In this document: piece after piece, positions 61,250-64,000 of the stretch
Numbering within the stretch: position 1 is the first letter of the stretch
Layout: every line of letters begins with the position of its first letter
NCBI GenBank assembly: GCA_045595785.1
Contig: JAZOBE010000045.1
Coordinates: forward strand, 1 to 64,000
Direction of reading: 5' to 3'
Source: SFLA01 sp045595785
GTDB taxonomy: Bacteria > Bacillota > Clostridia > Oscillospirales > CAG-382
DNA length: 64,000 nucleotides
The notes under the pieces: generated by a model
Seen by the model: only the letters and a program-made list of their open reading frames with translations
What the model was told of the DNA's origin: nothing
The model's database searches: none
Program-made: the position numbers and the translations under genes

Positions 61250-62821
61250 ATGGCAGAACCTAAAACACAGGCAAATGTGATTGCCGGGGCCGATGCATAT
61301 AGCATAGTTTGCCCATATTGCTTTAACAAAGCTTCCGGAGGCGATGGAACTCCGTTTTCACATATCGATGTTGCTTTTCGTTCCGAAACTTCATTTGCTA
61401 ACATCCGAGAAATAGAGCAAAAACTTGGCTATACAGAGTTTGATATAGAACTCATCGACTCTTCGACAGAGCGTAACGAAAAAAAGAGGCTGTATGATGC
61501 TCATTGCAGATATCTTCTTGGCAAAGATGAAAAATATCAAGCATTTTGGGATGAGTTTGAGGGACAGACTACTGAACAAGCAGAACGTGCCGGACGTGGT
61601 CCGAATCCTTGGGAATTACCGGTTGTAAAAAAAGGTGATGGTATTAAAACTATCGGCGCTGATGTTGACGGATTTGTTACTCACGCAGTTGATGAATTCG
61701 GCAGAATTACTCATAGACGCGTTTGTCCTCATTGCCACAACCCTCTTCCTCTTGGATATGGAAAGAATAAAGTGAAGTATATTTCCATTATCGGAATTAC
61801 CGGTGCAGGCAAAACGGTGTACATAAGCCAGTTGCTGCGCGGCATGGCGGATTATGCCGCCAAGGTTGGTTTGAACGCATATTTTACCGCAGAGCACGTA
61901 ACTAATTTTATTGAAATGAATAAGGTGAAAAAAGGTATGCCTTTGCCTGCGGCAACAACTCCCGGCCGCCTTTCGCAGCCTATGTTTTACGATATCGTCA
62001 GAACGGTTAATAATGTTCAGCATACAGATACTATCGTTCTTTACGATATTGCGGGTGAAAACTGTCGTAAAGCAAACGATATGGTTCGTTTTTCCCGCTT
62101 TGTTGAGCATTCCGATGGCTTAATATTGCTTATCGACCCCAAGCAGCTTGGATTTTTGTCGGATGAAATAGACAATGATGAAGTGGATGCACCTTCTTTG
62201 GCATTAAATACCCTGCACTCCGTTCTTGAATCGGAAAACAATAAAAAAAGCGAAATACCTATTGCCGTATGCGTTTCAAAGAGCGATATGTGCGCCGGTA
62301 TATTGCCTCCTGTTGCTCAAGAGCAGGTTCAGGTTGCTGATCCTGACCTTAGCGGATTGCCAAAGCAAGAGTTCGATGGAAAAACATTTAATGGGCTTTC
62401 TGACGGAATCAAGAATCTTATGTTAAGAAATGCCGGACCAGTTTGTCAGAATCTTCAGACTGAGTATACGAACTATAATTTTTTTGCTGTAAGTGCAATC
62501 GGCTGTGCTTGTGCTCCCACTGAACAGGGATATTTTGCGCCGGTAGTAAGGCCGGATCCCAAACGTATAGAAGAGCCTATTTTGTGGCTGTTCAAACAGT
62601 TTGGATATATAAAATCCAACACAAAGGTGCAACGACCTTTCCGCATAAAGCATGCAGACAGATATGAGTATAAACATCCTTTGTTCAAAAAACCGCGTCT
62701 GGATTTATTGCCTCCCGACTTTGCTGTTTATGAAGAAGACAAAATCAGATCGACTATTTTGGTAAAACGAAGTAACGAATGGATTCCGCTTACTGATGAA
62801 TACCGCGCCCTTATAAAATAG
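61250..62821 (+). CDS. Zinc-ribbon GTPase of the tubulin-like operon
   Basis: This 523-residue cytoplasmic protein has paired cysteines Cys21/Cys24 (CPYC) and Cys159/Cys162 (CPHC), which can form one zinc ribbon split by an insert. The GTPase follows: G1 GITGAGKT (about 182-189), G3 DIAGE (266-270), G4 SKSD (343-346, in place of NKxD) and a G5-like VSAIGC near 415. The layout resembles the double-GTPase (DO-GTPase) type described in bacterial conflict systems. The C-terminal part is basic. Its RBS lies in the 12-bp gap after the previous gene. GTPase activity is inferred from motifs only. Confidence 0.85.
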   Translation: MAEPKTQANVIAGADAYSIVCPYCFNKASGGDGTPFSHIDVAFRSETSFANIREIEQKLGYTEFDIELIDSSTERNEKKRLYDAHCRYLLGKDEKYQAFWDEFEGQTTEQAERAGRGPNPWELPVVKKGDGIKTIGADVDGFVTHAVDEFGRITHRRVCPHCHNPLPLGYGKNKVKYISIIGITGAGKTVYISQLLRGMADYAAKVGLNAYFTAEHVTNFIEMNKVKKGMPLPAATTPGRLSQPMFYDIVRTVNNVQHTDTIVLYDIAGENCRKANDMVRFSRFVEHSDGLILLIDPKQLGFLSDEIDNDEVDAPSLALNTLHSVLESENNKKSEIPIAVCVSKSDMCAGILPPVAQEQVQVADPDLSGLPKQEFDGKTFNGLSDGIKNLMLRNAGPVCQNLQTEYTNYNFFAVSAIGCACAPTEQGYFAPVVRPDPKRIEEPILWLFKQFGYIKSNTKVQRPFRIKHADRYEYKHPLFKKPRLDLLPPDFAVYEEDKIRSTILVKRSNEWIPLTDEYRALIK

Positions 62822-62832
62822 GAGGAGTTATA

Positions 62833-64000
62833 ATGAAGTTCTATCAAGCTTGTTACGGAAAACCGTCTAACAATTGGGAATTGTTTAATGTTTCTCCAGA
62901 TGCATCTGTGCTTCATTCATCAATATTTGAAAAACACGGAAAAGCATGTACCCCGGAGAATATAGGTGTTGAAAATACAGTTAATTCAGATGGCTCTAAT
63001 TTGTGTCTTTACGAAATCATTCCCGACGAAAAGGCAGTTTGTATCCTTCGTGCTCAATATGGAGAACGAGATAATTTCGGCCGCCCCAAAATGTTCGCTC
63101 ACGGATTTGTCTTGGAAGGCGATAATGTACTGTCAGATCCGAGTAGTGTGCTTACTATATCCGATGACAACTTTAATTTCAGCACCGAAGCGACTCGTGT
63201 CCCTCCCGCTGAATTAATAAAGCGCGGAAATTTTTCACTTGACCAAAGCCTCTCGTTCTTGGGAATAGATGCAGTTACACACAATAAATTAATGGCGAGC
63301 ATATATTTGTCGCTGTCCAGCTCTACCGATTTTCCTCTTTATGTGAAATGCAAGAATGATACTCTGAGCGTCAGACACCTGATATATTGTATACTTTCTT
63401 CTCTGCCGTATTCTTTAAGATATCATTTGTCGTTCTCCAACGCAAACAGTTTCCAGAAATCAAGATTCAAGAGCGTAATGTTTGTAGATCGTGTCCCTGG
63501 AAACGAGTATTATTTTTCTCTCGATGACTGTGCTACCAATCTTAATGTCAGTGAGCTTTACGGATCTCCTGAAAAGCACAGAGCATTTAGCTCTTTTGAA
63601 AAATCCGCCGCAGAGTACGATGGATACTGTGCAGAACTGTCTCAAGTTATGTCTAATATCGGATGTCCGTTTAACGCCGGATATGAAGATGTTAATATGG
63701 CAGATCTTATAATGAAGGGTACTGCGGAGGTATCGAACAAAGACGATATTTCCTTAACAAGATATCTTTTGGAGTTACTGACCAAGGTTCCGTATCAAAA
63801 TCTTTTTGTTGATGAATATATTGCAGATGTTCTTAGTATTTTTGATGAAAAGCATATTATTTTAAACGATACCGTGATGAAGCGTGTCATGCATAAGATC
63901 GTTTCCACTCAGTCACAACGGTTAAAAACAGTTGCTCGGAATATCAAGGTGCGCTTTTTGATTCATTATGGATTGACTGAACTGACTAAGTTTTTGAATG
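62833..64000 (+). CDS. GAP1-N-like GTPase-associated protein, cut by window end
   Basis: A frame of at least 389 codons runs open to the end of the window from the ATG at 62833, with a strong GGAGGAG site 5 bp ahead. The N-terminal region (FYQACYGKPSNNWELFNVSPD; then RAQYGERDNFGRPKMFAHGFVL) resembles the N-terminal domain of GTPase-associated protein 1 (GAP1-N), which is encoded next to such GTPases in conflict systems; I judge this by eye. The later part is helical. The product probably continues well beyond the window. Confidence 0.7.
   Translation, partial: MKFYQACYGKPSNNWELFNVSPDASVLHSSIFEKHGKACTPENIGVENTVNSDGSNLCLYEIIPDEKAVCILRAQYGERDNFGRPKMFAHGFVLEGDNVLSDPSSVLTISDDNFNFSTEATRVPPAELIKRGNFSLDQSLSFLGIDAVTHNKLMASIYLSLSSSTDFPLYVKCKNDTLSVRHLIYCILSSLPYSLRYHLSFSNANSFQKSRFKSVMFVDRVPGNEYYFSLDDCATNLNVSELYGSPEKHRAFSSFEKSAAEYDGYCAELSQVMSNIGCPFNAGYEDVNMADLIMKGTAEVSNKDDISLTRYLLELLTKVPYQNLFVDEYIADVLSIFDEKHIILNDTVMKRVMHKIVSTQSQRLKTVARNIKVRFLIHYGLTELTKFLN

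Overview
The window looks like chromosomal DNA of a Gram-positive, low-to-mid GC anaerobe of the class Clostridia, probably an uncultured gut Oscillospirales-type bacterium. The supporting markers are a DUF4364 protein, SipW-type signal peptidases with TasA-like substrates, an Rnf-type electron-transport cluster, a dockerin-bearing CotH protein, a Fe-S type PurF, a ZTP riboswitch and many lipoproteins. This placement is inferred from gene content only. No rRNA genes, CRISPR array, transposase or phage structural genes were seen.

Left part (1-18,015). A minus-strand operon carries rnfC, rnfD, an RnfA/E-like membrane protein and an rlmD-type methyltransferase. Diverging from it are a DUF4364 protein, nth, an orphan solute-binding lipoprotein and a CotH-dockerin lipoprotein. 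From about 8.7 to 14.5 kb the sequence is patchy and accessory-like. It holds small unknown genes, repeated nested palindromes, tRNA-Val(GAC) with a partial copy of its 3' end 1.2 kb away, an SGNH-like hydrolase, an Mrp/Nbp35 ATPase, a broken lipoprotein gene and an intact one. DUF378, trmB, murE and a sugar-phosphate isomerase-like gene follow.

18,019-28,231 is one minus-strand surface-fibre locus. It has two SipW-type signal peptidases, four small TasA-like secreted proteins, a sortase-like-anchored protein and a 1,686-residue repeat protein. A perfect palindrome lies between its promoter and first gene, and a terminator-like structure follows the first TasA-like gene.

28,735-42,640 is a purine operon: a ZTP riboswitch with terminator, then purE, purF, purM, purN, purO, purB, an AICAR transformylase-only purH, purD, single-chain purL and fhs. 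It makes IMP through the split route (PurO plus a stand-alone transformylase). Its PurF lacks the N-terminal cysteine of the glutaminase. A complete livJHMGF branched-chain amino-acid transporter follows on the plus strand. After that come an M20 peptidase, an XRE regulator with a small partner, a membrane protein and lysA.

53,166-64,000 (open at the window end) is the most unusual region: a six-gene plus-strand operon. It encodes a secreted/membrane VWA protein, a 1,137-residue tubulin-like protein, two proteins I cannot assign, a zinc-ribbon GTPase and a protein resembling the N-terminal region of GTPase-associated (GAP1-type) proteins. Together these suggest an NTP-driven, membrane-linked assembly, plausibly a defence or conflict system.
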